From the NCBI GenBank assembly GCA_947444305.1, contig CANEZP010000016.1, forward strand, positions 1 to 64,000: a DNA stretch of 64,000 bases. The letters run 5' to 3'. The notes under the pieces are model-generated. The model did no database searches. It was not told the origin of the DNA and saw nothing but the letters and a program-made list of their open reading frames with translations. Below, piece by piece: positions 26,687 through 35,009 of the stretch. The position numbers and the translations under genes were made by a program. How positions within the stretch are numbered: the stretch's first letter is position 1; every line of letters starts with the position of its first letter. The stretch is from Pseudobdellovibrionaceae bacterium (lineage in GTDB: Bacteria > Bdellovibrionota > Bdellovibrionia > Bdellovibrionales > UBA1609).

Positions 26687-27588
26687 TACGATTTCTCCTG
26701 AATATTCTGATGATTGATCTCTAGGCCGGCGCTTAACTCCGTCGTGACGAAGGGCATACCTTGCGCTTCGGCGAAGCCCGCGGCTTCCGCCAAGTTCGCT
26801 TTTTCGAAAAGCAATAAGATGGTATCCGCACCCCACGCGCCGCAACCCTTCGCGCCCAGGCACCACGGTTGCGCCTTAAACGTCTTCAGCAATTCGGTCG
26901 TCCGCGCTGTTTGTAGATCAAGTCCACGTAGCGCGTTTTCGTAATCGCCGACCGCGCCGACGAGCTCAGCCGCCGAGCCTTCACTAAATTTGTTTATGGC
27001 ACTTTCGGCAACCGGGATCAAAGCCTGCAGCGGTTCGCGTGACAAGTTCAGCAGATGAAGGTGCGTCGGTATCTTTATCCCCGTCCGGACGATCGCGAAC
27101 GCCAATCCCGGATGCCGCCACGACAAAGCCTCGGCGCGAATGTTTCTCATATCGACGGCGCAGACCCCGCCTTTAAGCTGCGCCAAGAGATCGGCTCCGC
27201 TGCCCGAACCGCCCGAACAAACCTGGTAGTCGTTAAAAATATCGTCGGGATTGAGTTGCGGGGATTGATTTGCATTTTGCAGCAGCGTCGTGAATGCGTG
27301 ACAGAATAAAAACTGCGCGCCGGATGCCCCGAAGCCGCCGCGGCGCTCGTGCGGATCCTGAAAGTCTAAACGCCAACCCTCGAGCAATGGCCGGCGTTGG
27401 CGCAACCAAACCTCGGCCGGTGACCCCGGCGGAATTCCGCGAAGTTCGGGCTCGCCAAGGCCGGACACCTTCTCGAAAATCATTTCGAAGCGTGGCGTGG
27501 TGTTTAACACGAGCGCCGGGCCGCCGACCAAGACCGCGTATTCCCCGGTGAGGAAGGTTTTGCTCGGAGCCGTCATGGTCCATTTCAT
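26686..27588 (-). CDS. Phosphomevalonate kinase (GHMP family)
   Basis: The 300-residue protein has SKTFLTGEYAVLVGGPALVL at the N-terminus, then a GGFGASGAQFLFCHAF loop in place of the usual GLGSSAA, YQVCSGGSGSGADLLAQL, and a C-terminal LGAKGCGAWGADTILLLFE. By elimination and by its place among four other mevalonate genes it should phosphorylate phosphomevalonate. The altered loop (Phe for Leu) and short length make direct naming less certain than for its neighbours. ATGA overlap with the reductase gene upstream. Confidence 0.78.
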   Translation of the reverse strand: MKWTMTAPSKTFLTGEYAVLVGGPALVLNTTPRFEMIFEKVSGLGEPELRGIPPGSPAEVWLRQRRPLLEGWRLDFQDPHERRGGFGASGAQFLFCHAFTTLLQNANQSPQLNPDDIFNDYQVCSGGSGSGADLLAQLKGGVCAVDMRNIRAEALSWRHPGLAFAIVRTGIKIPTHLHLLNLSREPLQALIPVAESAINKFSEGSAAELVGAVGDYENALRGLDLQTARTTELLKTFKAQPWCLGAKGCGAWGADTILLLFEKANLAEAAGFAEAQGMPFVTTELSAGLEINHQNIQEKS

Positions 27589-28892
27589 GGAAGTTCGCGG
27601 GCCCTTTGCGAGCGGAACTCTTTTAAGACTTCGATGGCGTGCGAAAGCGAGATGCGCTTGTGCAGCGACAGAATTTCCTCGAGCCGTTTTTGTACGAACG
27701 GCATCTCACGCTCGGTCGCGCCGGCACCTAAAGTTAAATTCTTGATGTGCAATTTCATGTGGCCTTCGATGATGCCGACCGTGGTCAACGCCCTAAGCGC
27801 GCCGAGGTTTTGCACCAGACCGACCGAAGCGCAGATGCGCGAAAGGTCTTCGGCGTGTTCGACCCGGAGCATGCGCAAGCACATCTTCGCCGTCGGGTGA
27901 AGCGTCGTAACGCCGCCGACGATGCCCAAAATCACCGGCGCTTCGAACAGACCGACCAAACGGTTCTTCTCGCGGCGCCAACGGGTGATGGAACGGTACT
28001 GGCCCGTTTGCGTCGCGTACGCGTGCACGCCCGCCTCGACCGCACGCCAGTCGTTACCGGTCGCGATCAAAATCGGATCGATGCCGTTGAGCACGCCTTT
28101 GTTATTGGTCGCCGCGCGGTACGGATCCATTTGCGCAAAGAGTGAGGCCTCTTCGATTTTTTCCATCAACTCAGGGTCGAGGCCCGTCATTTCGATGTGC
28201 GCCCGAGTCAGCCGTGAGTCGACTAGGTTCGAGAGAATGCACATCGTTACTTTTTCGCCGGTGACGCTTTCGACCGGTAGTTTTAAATATTCACAGACTT
28301 GATTAATGATGTTCGCGCCCATGGCGTCGCACGGATCGGCGTAAACGTGAATGACGGCCATGTCGCCGCCGTCGCCGCGGTCCACTCGGCGGACCTCGAT
28401 GCGTTTTACGCCCCCGCCGCGCGCGACGAGCCCGTGCGCGACGTCGGTGTTGGCCAATTCAACCCACTGGGCTTCGAAAGACTTTACGATTTGGACGAAG
28501 CGTTTGTAGTCGCTGACTTTCGCGATTTGAATCTGCCCGATGATTTCGCGGCCGATGGTTTCGGTTTTGATGTGGCCGTGCTCACGGACCCACTTCGCCG
28601 TTTTTGAAGCGGCGGCAATGATCGAAGTCTCTTCGACCGCCATGGGAATCGCGTAGGACTCACCGTCGATTTCAAAATTGGTGGCTACGCCCAAGGGCAA
28701 TTGAAAATAACCGAGCACGTTTTCGATGAATTTTTCGGCGAGCTCGATGGGCACTTGCGCGCCCGCGCGCAAAAACCGTGCGTCTTCTGAAGTCAGCGCG
28801 CCCATTTCGATCAAACGAATGAGGCGTTCCTCACGGGCTAACTTTGAGAAGCCCTGAAAAAGCTCTTGCATGCGGTCTACTTTGCTCGCCAC
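27585..28892 (-). CDS. mvaA: Hydroxymethylglutaryl-CoA reductase, class II type
   Basis: The 435-residue protein has ENVLGYFQLPLGVATNFEIDG, YAIPMAVEETSIIAAAS (the substrate-binding E-x-x-x), DAMGANIINQVCEYL (the cofactor-binding DAMG-x-N), NKGVLNGIDPILIATGND, and a C-terminal LHKRISLSHA with the catalytic-type His. This matches the soluble bacterial class II enzyme, reducing HMG-CoA to mevalonate with NAD(P)H. The start is GTG after AAGGTG. HMG-CoA synthase is not in the window. Confidence 0.93.
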   Translation of the reverse strand: MASKVDRMQELFQGFSKLAREERLIRLIEMGALTSEDARFLRAGAQVPIELAEKFIENVLGYFQLPLGVATNFEIDGESYAIPMAVEETSIIAAASKTAKWVREHGHIKTETIGREIIGQIQIAKVSDYKRFVQIVKSFEAQWVELANTDVAHGLVARGGGVKRIEVRRVDRGDGGDMAVIHVYADPCDAMGANIINQVCEYLKLPVESVTGEKVTMCILSNLVDSRLTRAHIEMTGLDPELMEKIEEASLFAQMDPYRAATNNKGVLNGIDPILIATGNDWRAVEAGVHAYATQTGQYRSITRWRREKNRLVGLFEAPVILGIVGGVTTLHPTAKMCLRMLRVEHAEDLSRICASVGLVQNLGALRALTTVGIIEGHMKLHIKNLTLGAGATEREMPFVQKRLEEILSLHKRISLSHAIEVLKEFRSQRARELP

Positions 28893-28896
28893 TTGT

Positions 28897-29940
28897 TCAC
28901 CTTTTTAGACAAACCTTTTTAAGAGCTAAATCTGCAATATTTTTCGAACCCGTACAAAACAAAACCGTTCTTAATTCATACTCGAAGACATCCATCCGGT
29001 GGAGTAGAGCGCCTTCTCCAGCGACCGCGGCTTCGAGCACGGCTTGCGCAAAGCCAACCGTGTTTGCACCGAGAGCGAGTAGCTTAGCGGCATCAAGTCC
29101 TGAACGCACTCCGCCCGAAGCCCAGATTTCGTACTTAGGACGAATATCCACCGCATTGCAGACGGATTCAACGGTGGAGACACCCCAGTTCGCGAACGTT
29201 TTTGCCGCCGTGGCCTGGACCGAATCTTGGCTCGCGCGCGCGCCTTCGATGCGACCCCAATGGGTACCGCCGAGGCCGCTGACGTCGACCGCCTTCACGC
29301 CGGTGGCTTTCAATTTTTTGAGCGTAGCTTTTGAAAAACCGCAGCCGGTTTCTTTCACGATCACGGGCACGCTGAGCGTTTTTGCCAAACGCTCGAGCGC
29401 CTTGAACCCGCCCTTGAAATTGGTCGTTCCTTCGGGCTGCATGACCTCTTGAAGGGCATTCAGATGAACGATCATCGCTTCGGCTTCGAGCGCCTCGACG
29501 AGCTTTTCAACCGCGGATGTTTTTGTCTGAATCAACTGGGCGATGCCTAAGTTTCCGAGCAGGCTTACGCCGGGCACGGCTTTACGGATCGAGCGCCACT
29601 CGGCCGCCGCTTCGGGATTCGCCAATTCTTTGCGCTGCGAACCGACGCCCATGCGCCAGCCACGATGCGCGCAGGCTTTCGCCAACAGCAAATTAAGATT
29701 GGTTGAGTCCTGATGACCACCGGTCATCGAGCTAACTAAGAATGGAGTTTTATATTTTTTCTTGAGCGATGTTTGCGAAATATCGGTTTCGCTAAAATTG
29801 AGATCGGGAAGAGCTTCGTGGGTCAGAAGAACCCGGTCTAAACCGGATTCTCCCTTAGCTTGATTTTTCTCGCTTAACGAGAGCCGAATATGATCACGCT
29901 TGCGCGCTTCAAATTGCTTGTTCGGCTCGGTCGTTGCCAC
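28897..29940 (-). CDS. fni: Type 2 isopentenyl-diphosphate delta-isomerase
   Basis: The 347-residue FMN-dependent enzyme has KRDHIRLSLSEKNQAK, FLVSSMTGGHQDS (the MTGG motif), HLNALQEVMQPEGTTNFKG, VIVKETGCGFSK, VDVSGLGGTHWGRIE, and IWASGGVRSGLDAAKLLALGA. It interconverts IPP and DMAPP, the final step before isoprenoid chain synthesis. The start is GTG. It begins 10 bp after the rplT stop and ends 4 bp before the reductase start, so it links the ribosomal-protein genes to the mevalonate operon. Confidence 0.93.
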   Translation of the reverse strand: MATTEPNKQFEARKRDHIRLSLSEKNQAKGESGLDRVLLTHEALPDLNFSETDISQTSLKKKYKTPFLVSSMTGGHQDSTNLNLLLAKACAHRGWRMGVGSQRKELANPEAAAEWRSIRKAVPGVSLLGNLGIAQLIQTKTSAVEKLVEALEAEAMIVHLNALQEVMQPEGTTNFKGGFKALERLAKTLSVPVIVKETGCGFSKATLKKLKATGVKAVDVSGLGGTHWGRIEGARASQDSVQATAAKTFANWGVSTVESVCNAVDIRPKYEIWASGGVRSGLDAAKLLALGANTVGFAQAVLEAAVAGEGALLHRMDVFEYELRTVLFCTGSKNIADLALKKVCLKR

Positions 29941-29950
29941 GATTCAGGCC

Positions 29951-30325
29951 CTAAGCTTGGGCTGTTTTCGTGGCCGGCACGTGCTTCATAGCGGTCTGGC
30001 AAATCGAGGCGAAAGCATTCACGTCGTTGATGGCGAGATCGCTCAAAACCTTGCGGTCGAGTTCGATACCGGCTTTTTTCAAAGCGCCCATCAATACGGA
30101 ATAGCTTGTGCCATGCAATCTTGCACCGGCGTTGATACGCGCGATCCACAAAGCGCGGATTTCACGCTTCTTCGTGCGGCGATCGCGGTATTCGTACTTC
30201 ATTGCACGATCGACTTTTTCACGCGCGTGGATGAACGCTCTCGAATTGGCCGATACGAAACCGGCGGCTCTCTTCAATAATCTTTTGTGACGACGACGGG
30301 TAACTACCCCACCTTTAACACGCAT
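29951..30325 (-). CDS. rplT: 50S ribosomal protein L20
   Basis: The 124-residue basic protein begins MRVKGGVVTRRRHKRLLKRAAGF and has YRDRRTKKREIRALWIARINAG and GTSYSVLMGALKKAGIELDRKVLSDLA, the hallmark L20 blocks. It binds 23S rRNA early in assembly and often represses its own operon. Length is slightly above the usual 117-119 because of a TKTAQA tail. rpmI lies upstream; fni follows with a 10-bp gap. Confidence 0.98.
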   Translation of the reverse strand: MRVKGGVVTRRRHKRLLKRAAGFVSANSRAFIHAREKVDRAMKYEYRDRRTKKREIRALWIARINAGARLHGTSYSVLMGALKKAGIELDRKVLSDLAINDVNAFASICQTAMKHVPATKTAQA

Positions 30326-30338
30326 TTCTCATACTCCT

Positions 30339-30530
30339 TTAAGGCAACAAACAACGAGTGATTTGGTACTCGTTAGCAGGGTCTACATAAGCCGGGGCAC
30401 CGGCGAGACGTTTACGTTTAGATGACTTGTTGCTCAGGATGTGGCGCATACGCGCTTGTCCACGTTTGATCTTTCCGCCGGCCTTCACGCGAAAGCGCTT
30501 CTTGGCCCCGGAGTGGGTCTTCTGTTTCAC
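30339..30530 (-). CDS. rpmI: 50S ribosomal protein L35
   Basis: The 63-residue basic protein begins [24 protein letters not shown] and has [15 protein letters not shown], matching L35. The start is GTG at 30530 with GGAGG upstream, giving the usual length; a longer frame to 30575 is not supported. It precedes rplT by 13 bp. Unlike the common thrS-infC-rpmI-rplT order, infC is 1.8 kb upstream with accessory genes between. Confidence 0.95.
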   Translation of the reverse strand: MKQKTHSGAKKRFRVKAGGKIKRGQARMRHILSNKSSKRKRLAGAPAYVDPANEYQITRCLLP

Positions 30531-30608
30531 TGTTTTTCCTCCAACGACCGTAGGCGATGACGGATAACCCGGCATTCTTTGGGAGCCTGACGAAGTTGTA
30601 ATTCATTG

Positions 30609-30637
30609 GGAATACTGACTGCGGCCGAAAGGGGCAA
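30609..30637 (-). promoter_or_regulatory. Candidate promoter for rpmI-rplT-mevalonate unit
   Basis: On the minus strand TTGCCC (30632-30637) and TATTCC (30609-30614) are spaced by 17 bp, about 80 bases before the rpmI start. A separate promoter is needed if the accessory genes upstream are not co-transcribed. The -10 match is moderate. The 80-nt leader could hold an L20 regulatory structure, but I could not identify one. Confidence 0.3.
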
Positions 30638-30763
30638 GGAATCTCTGTGTTTAGCGCCGTTTCCACGTAATTATTGCACTGCGCTGCGCGACCCGCAGGA
30701 ACCGGCTTACACGGTATCGATGAACAGATACGTGAAGCCGGTGCGGGAAGAAAGCGTATACGT

Positions 30764-31087
30764 CTAAAGCTCGGCGATCACGGCTGTGGGGCAATTGTAG
30801 GCCTCACCCTTCGGTGATTTAAAATCGCTGCTGTGATCGGAAACCAGGATATTGCCGCCCATCTTGGCGGTTAGGTTTCGCATCCGGTCCACGTTGTTGT
30901 CGGCTTGGCCTAAGCCGATGCTTTGACCCATGCCGAGCTTGACGGCTCCGAGCGCCCGGCATTTATCGCCCAACATCGCGCGCTCGCGAACGACTTTGAC
31001 CTTCGCACCTTCTTTGTTCAATACCGCGCATGCGGAGAGGGCCGCGGCGGCGACCGACAACCAAACTAATTTCATTACATATTTCAT
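30764..31087 (-). CDS. DUF4156-like lipoprotein
   Basis: The 107-residue product starts at ATG after GAGGAG and has a lipobox ALSACAVL. The mature protein has KVKVVRERAMLGDKCRALGAVKLG, a central helix, and AYNCPTAVI at the end. The two cysteines (DKC and YNC) and the GxxxxL-G order match DUF4156 envelope lipoproteins, small beta-alpha folds of unknown function. It lies between infC and rpmI with the exported gene at 31299 divergent to it. Confidence 0.75.
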   Translation of the reverse strand: MKYVMKLVWLSVAAAALSACAVLNKEGAKVKVVRERAMLGDKCRALGAVKLGMGQSIGLGQADNNVDRMRNLTAKMGGNILVSDHSSDFKSPKGEAYNCPTAVIAEL

Positions 31088-31298
31088 GACTACTCCTCGT
31101 GTGATTGGAAAGCGCGTATTCCAATCGTTTAATCTGCGGAAGTAAACAATTCGGGGATGTTCGTATAAGGCGCGTCTGGATGCCCCCGCCGCCGAAGCCG
31201 ATTCAAATTGAGACGAACCGTAGTCGGCCTAAACCGGGCGAAATTGTCAGAGGTCAAACCGGGCGTGAAAGCCTAAACTGATTTTACTGGGGGATTGA

Positions 31299-31694
31299 AT
31301 GAAAAACTTTTTGTACTTCGTTTTTACGGTTGTTGCTTTGATGGGTGCTCACGCGCGGGCCGAAGAGCCTAATTGCAGCGTGGTTGAGGTGAATTTCACT
31401 AGCTCACTTTCTGAATTCAATTCGGCAAAAGGTCAATTTTGCGAGGCTTCGAAAAAATGTGGGCAGGATTTCGGCGAGGCAGGAAATAGCAGCTACGATA
31501 ATTGCGTAGCGTCTTCGCGACGCGAGCTGGATGAAACCGCGAAGATCTTAACCGCCTGGGAACTCGCCCGCTGCGAAGCTCCCCCGCCCGAAGATGATCT
31601 CTACTATTTGTGCGGCAGCAACGACTTAGAAGAGAAAGAGCTTAAAGATTATAAAATCTCGCCCGCGCTTTCTAATTCGGTCGCGAACCGCTAG
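31299..31694 (+). CDS. Small exported protein of unknown function
   Basis: The 131-residue product starts after GGGGGA and has a signal peptide (MKNFLYFVFTVVALMGAHARA). Mature cysteines at NCS, FCEASKKC, DNCVASS, RCEAPP and YYLCGS point to up to three disulphides. The sequence is helical and acidic. Not recognised. It is the only plus-strand gene in the interval that splits the translation operon. Confidence 0.7.
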   Translation: MKNFLYFVFTVVALMGAHARAEEPNCSVVEVNFTSSLSEFNSAKGQFCEASKKCGQDFGEAGNSSYDNCVASSRRELDETAKILTAWELARCEAPPPEDDLYYLCGSNDLEEKELKDYKISPALSNSVANR

Positions 31695-31709
31695 TTCTTA
31701 CTCTTACTC

Positions 31710-32369
31710 TTACTTCGCGAGCGTCGTTAAGATCTGCACCGCGGGCGCTTGGCTTAACGAAATCTGCAGAAAGTACTTCTTGCCGGCCTGGAGGTTGTAC
31801 TCGACGGCCTTAAAGATCTTTGCGCAGCCCGTTTGCATTTCGAATCTCGCGGCGCTCACCGTCTTCGCCCCGGCTTCATCGCCGGGGTTTACTTCGACCA
31901 AATCCAGCCATACCTTTGAACCCATCGCGACCCGGTAAAGCCCGTCTTCTTTGACTTCCATCGCCGCGAGTCCGGCATGAACGACGTCACCCTTCGCCGG
32001 TTCTTTCTCCGGCTTGATGAGCAAACTGACTTTTTTCTGAGGGTAAAGCGTAAGGTTAATCTTTTTATCGGAGGGAAGCTCGGTCGTCGACTTATCGTCC
32101 TGCGCACCTTGGATGCGTATTTCTTTTTTATCCCACTCGGCCATTTGGCGCGCGAGCGGAATCTTGAAATTCTCGCAACCGCCTTCCATTTCGGACATAG
32201 GGCGCGCGGCTTGTTTCGGCTCGCCCATTTTCATGTCGGTCGCCTTGCCCATTTTGCCCGCGGCAAGCGCTTCGACCGCAAGGTTCGCGGCAAAAAGCAG
32301 AATCGTTACGCCTAAAAAAGAAAAAGCCGCTCGCGCGGCTTTTTGCTTACTCTTTGTCGTCGTCTTCAT
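31710..32369 (-). CDS. Exported protein overlapping the infC end and terminator
   Basis: The 219-residue product starts at ATG 32369 with GAAGAAG upstream, inside the last codons of infC. A Lys-rich n-region (MKTTTKSKQKAARAAF) leads into a hydrophobic h-region ending EALAA|GKM. The signal-peptide codons QKAARAAFSF coincide with the infC terminator hairpin and its U-tract. The mature part has CENFKIPLARQMAEW, then a beta-rich domain with TLYPQKKVSLLIKPE and YFLQISLSQAPAVQIL. The family was not recognised. No initiation codon lies between the hairpin and the signal peptide, so the overlap is needed for export. Confidence 0.7.
   Translation of the reverse strand: MKTTTKSKQKAARAAFSFLGVTILLFAANLAVEALAAGKMGKATDMKMGEPKQAARPMSEMEGGCENFKIPLARQMAEWDKKEIRIQGAQDDKSTTELPSDKKINLTLYPQKKVSLLIKPEKEPAKGDVVHAGLAAMEVKEDGLYRVAMGSKVWLDLVEVNPGDEAGAKTVSAARFEMQTGCAKIFKAVEYNLQAGKKYFLQISLSQAPAVQILTTLAK
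32312..32344 (-). terminator. Intrinsic terminator of infC, inside the next gene's signal peptide codons
   Basis: On the minus strand a 9-bp stem (32336-32344 with 32323-32331, AAAAGCCGC/GCGGCTTTT) with loop GCGA is followed by TTTTTCTTTTTT. It starts 3 bp after the infC stop codon. It is a textbook rho-independent terminator, yet it is also coding for the exported protein read from 32369. Confidence 0.88.
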
Positions 32370-33027
32370 CGGCTTCTTCTTCAAGAGGCTCGAGCGGGGC
32401 TTCGGGCTTAGCGTTGGTCTTGAGGTACTCTTTCACCTTTACGGGATCGGGAGCGAGCAACAAGAATGCCTGCTTACCTTCAACGCGCGGTGAAGTTTCA
32501 ACGATGGCGATGTCGATCAACATTTTCTCGACCCGGCGAAGTGTCGCAATACCGTATTCTTGGTGCGCAAGTTCGCGGCCCATGAAACGTAAGTTCACCT
32601 TTACCTTGTCGCCTTCAAGCAAGAAACGTCTGGCGTGACGAACCTTCACTTCGATGTCGTGAGCGTCGGTTCGCGGGCGAACTTGGATCTCTTTGACCGT
32701 GATGACGGTTTGCTTTTTCTTGGCTTCTTTATCTTTTTTCTTATTCTCGTACTTGTACTTGCCGTAATCCATGATTTTGCAAGTCGGCGGAGTTGCGGTG
32801 GGCGCAATTTCTAACAAATCCAAACCACGTGACTCGGCGATGGCCAGCGCTTCACGCGCGCTCATCACTCCGACCATGGTACCTGCTTCGTCAATCAGGC
32901 GCACTTGTTGTGCGTAGATCTCGCCGTTGACCCGTAGGCCGCCGTCATCGCGTTTACCTTTACCGAATTTACCGCGATCGCCTGGACGGCCGCCGCCACC
33001 CGGGGGTGGACCTTTAAATGGACGAAT
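32347..33027 (-). CDS. infC: Translation initiation factor IF-3, ATT start
   Basis: The 226-residue product has a Pro/Gly/Arg-rich N-terminal extension, then the IF3 N-domain (RVNGEIYAQQVRLIDEAGTMVGVMSAREAL), LDLLEIAPTATPPTCKIMDYGKYKYE, and the C-domain (VKEIQVRPRTDAHDIEVKVRHARRFL), ending in a long acidic tail (EPLEEEADEDDDKE). AGGAGG (33034-33039) lies 6 bases before ATT at 33025-33027. No ATG, GTG or TTG fits, and ATT is the known infC start in other bacteria, where IF3 represses itself. The start overlaps the thrS end by 14 bp. Confidence 0.95.
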   Translation of the reverse strand: MRPFKGPPPGGGGRPGDRGKFGKGKRDDGGLRVNGEIYAQQVRLIDEAGTMVGVMSAREALAIAESRGLDLLEIAPTATPPTCKIMDYGKYKYENKKKDKEAKKKQTVITVKEIQVRPRTDAHDIEVKVRHARRFLLEGDKVKVNLRFMGRELAHQEYGIATLRRVEKMLIDIAIVETSPRVEGKQAFLLLAPDPVKVKEYLKTNAKPEAPLEPLEEEADEDDDKE

Positions 33028-35005
33028 GTTTTGCCTCCTGGTTTGAGTTTTTAACGGGCACCGGAAAAACACTTTCCAGCTTCCGTTCTTTGATCTCGTG
33101 GTTCAGCTTTTCCACAAACTCCGGGAAAGGCATGCCTTCGATAATCGTTCCGTTCTTGAGACGTACGGAAACGGTTCCGTTGTCTTTTTCTTTATCACCT
33201 AAAATCAACATGTAAGGCACCTTCTGCATTTGGGCCTCACGAATTTTGTAACCAAGTTTTTCGCCGCGTTCGTCGACGAACGAGCGTACGCCTGCCGCTT
33301 TTAGCTCGGCCTGCAGTTTATTTGCGTACTCGATTTGCCGGTCGGTAATGCTAAGCAAAGCGACCTGCACCGGGCTCATCCACGTCGGGAAGTGACCGGC
33401 GGTGTGCTCGAGATAAACCCCGATGAAGCGCTCGAGCGAACCTAAGATCGCGCGGTGAAGCATCACGGGCTGGTGCTGGGTGTTGTCCTCGCCGATATAC
33501 GAAAGGTCGAACGCCTTAGGCATATTGAAGTCGAGTTGCAAAGTACCGAGCTGCCAAGGGCGCTTCAGCGAATCGATGAACATGATGTCGAGCTTCGGAC
33601 CGTAAAACGCGCCGTCGCCGGCGTTGATCGTGTACGGCAGATTCAAACCCTTGAGCGCTTGCTCGAGCGCACCTTCGGCACGATCCCAAACATCGTCGGC
33701 ACCCATGCGCTTCGCCGGTCTGGTCGAGAGGAAGATCTTGTAATTGTCCATGCCGAGGGCGTGGTAAACCTCGTTCAGCATCGACATGAAATTTGAAATC
33801 TCAGTCTGCATTTGGTCGTAACGGCAGAAGATGTGCGCGTCGTCCTGGCAGAATGTTCTTACGCGCATCAAACCGTGCATGACCCCGCTGCGCTCATAGC
33901 GGTGCAAACGACCGAAGTCGGCGATGCGCCACGGAAGCTCGCGGTACGATTTGCGCTCGGAATTGTAGAGCACGCAATGGCCCGGGCAATTCATCGGTTT
34001 AAGCGAAAAATCGCGCTCGTCAACTTTGGTGAAGTACATGTTCTCGCGGTAATTTTCGTAGTGACCCGACTGGTGGTACAGGTCGACGTCGTAAACTTGC
34101 GGCGTGATGACTTCGCTATAATTGTATTTCAGATACTTATCGCGCATGAACGCCTGGAGCTGATTGTAAATGATCGAGCCCTTGGGCGTGAAGAACGGGC
34201 TGCCGGGCGCAAGTTGGTGAAAATGGAAAAGACCTAAATCTTTGCCGAGCTTGCGGTGGTCGCGCTTTTTCGCTTCTTCGATATTGTGAAGATGCTCTTC
34301 TAATTCTTTTTTGTCGTTGAAGGCGGTCGCGTATACGCGCTGGAGTTGCGCGTTTTTTTCGTCACCGCGCCAGTAAGCTCCGGCTAAGCTCAAAACTTTG
34401 AACGTTTTGATTTGACCCATGCGCTGCACGTGCGGGCCTTTACATAAGTCGAACCACACCGGTCCCTGCTTATAGATACCGACCGTAGTCTCACCCTTCG
34501 CCGCGAGGTCGCGAATAAGCTCGGCTTTGAAGCGCTCGCCCATCTTTTCGAAAGTTTCGATGGCTTTCGCGATCGGCCAATCTTCGCGCACGACTTGCTC
34601 ATCGCGCTTAACGATTTCACCCATGCGCTTTTCAATCTGCACGAGATTTTCGGGCGTGAACGCAAACGGTGAATCGAAGTCGTAGTAGAATCCGTTTTCG
34701 ATGACGGGACCGATCGTCACTTTCACTTCGGGCCACAATTCTTGAACGGCTTGTGCCATCAAATGGGCGCCCGAGTGGCGGATCACATCGATCGACTCCG
34801 CATTTTTTTGCGTGAGGATCGTCACCTTCTGCCCGTCTTTGAGTTTGGTGCGCAGGTCGAGCACTTCCGGATTGCCCTCGATCTTACCGCCGAGCGTGTC
34901 CTTGGCCAAACGCGGCCCGATCGACTCGGCCACTTCGAGAATCGTGGGCTCATGGTCAAAGGACTTCACTGAATTATCAGGGAGAAAAATTCGCACTTCG
35001 CTCAT
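33014..35005 (-). CDS. thrS: Threonyl-tRNA synthetase
   Basis: The 663-residue protein has an N-terminal TGS domain (MSEVRIFLPDNSVKSFDHEPTILEVAESIG), the editing domain with RHSGAHLMAQAV (HxxxH), and the catalytic core with MNCPGHCVLYNSERKSYRELPWRIADFGRLHRYERSGVMHGLMRVRTFCQDDAHIFC. The ligands are Cys of MNCPGH plus two His. The C-terminal anticodon domain includes SPVQVALLSITDRQIEYANKL. Length is normal. No Shine-Dalgarno precedes ATG 35005; a 33-codon leader ORF ends 5 bases upstream, so initiation may be coupled. Confidence 0.97.
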   Translation of the reverse strand: MSEVRIFLPDNSVKSFDHEPTILEVAESIGPRLAKDTLGGKIEGNPEVLDLRTKLKDGQKVTILTQKNAESIDVIRHSGAHLMAQAVQELWPEVKVTIGPVIENGFYYDFDSPFAFTPENLVQIEKRMGEIVKRDEQVVREDWPIAKAIETFEKMGERFKAELIRDLAAKGETTVGIYKQGPVWFDLCKGPHVQRMGQIKTFKVLSLAGAYWRGDEKNAQLQRVYATAFNDKKELEEHLHNIEEAKKRDHRKLGKDLGLFHFHQLAPGSPFFTPKGSIIYNQLQAFMRDKYLKYNYSEVITPQVYDVDLYHQSGHYENYRENMYFTKVDERDFSLKPMNCPGHCVLYNSERKSYRELPWRIADFGRLHRYERSGVMHGLMRVRTFCQDDAHIFCRYDQMQTEISNFMSMLNEVYHALGMDNYKIFLSTRPAKRMGADDVWDRAEGALEQALKGLNLPYTINAGDGAFYGPKLDIMFIDSLKRPWQLGTLQLDFNMPKAFDLSYIGEDNTQHQPVMLHRAILGSLERFIGVYLEHTAGHFPTWMSPVQVALLSITDRQIEYANKLQAELKAAGVRSFVDERGEKLGYKIREAQMQKVPYMLILGDKEKDNGTVSVRLKNGTIIEGMPFPEFVEKLNHEIKERKLESVFPVPVKNSNQEAKHSSI

Positions 35006-35009
35006 GCGA

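Noticed and set aside
31244-31285. TTGTCA upstream of the 31299 gene as a -35 box
   Set aside because: No -10 box at acceptable spacing; the nearest TAAACT is too far.
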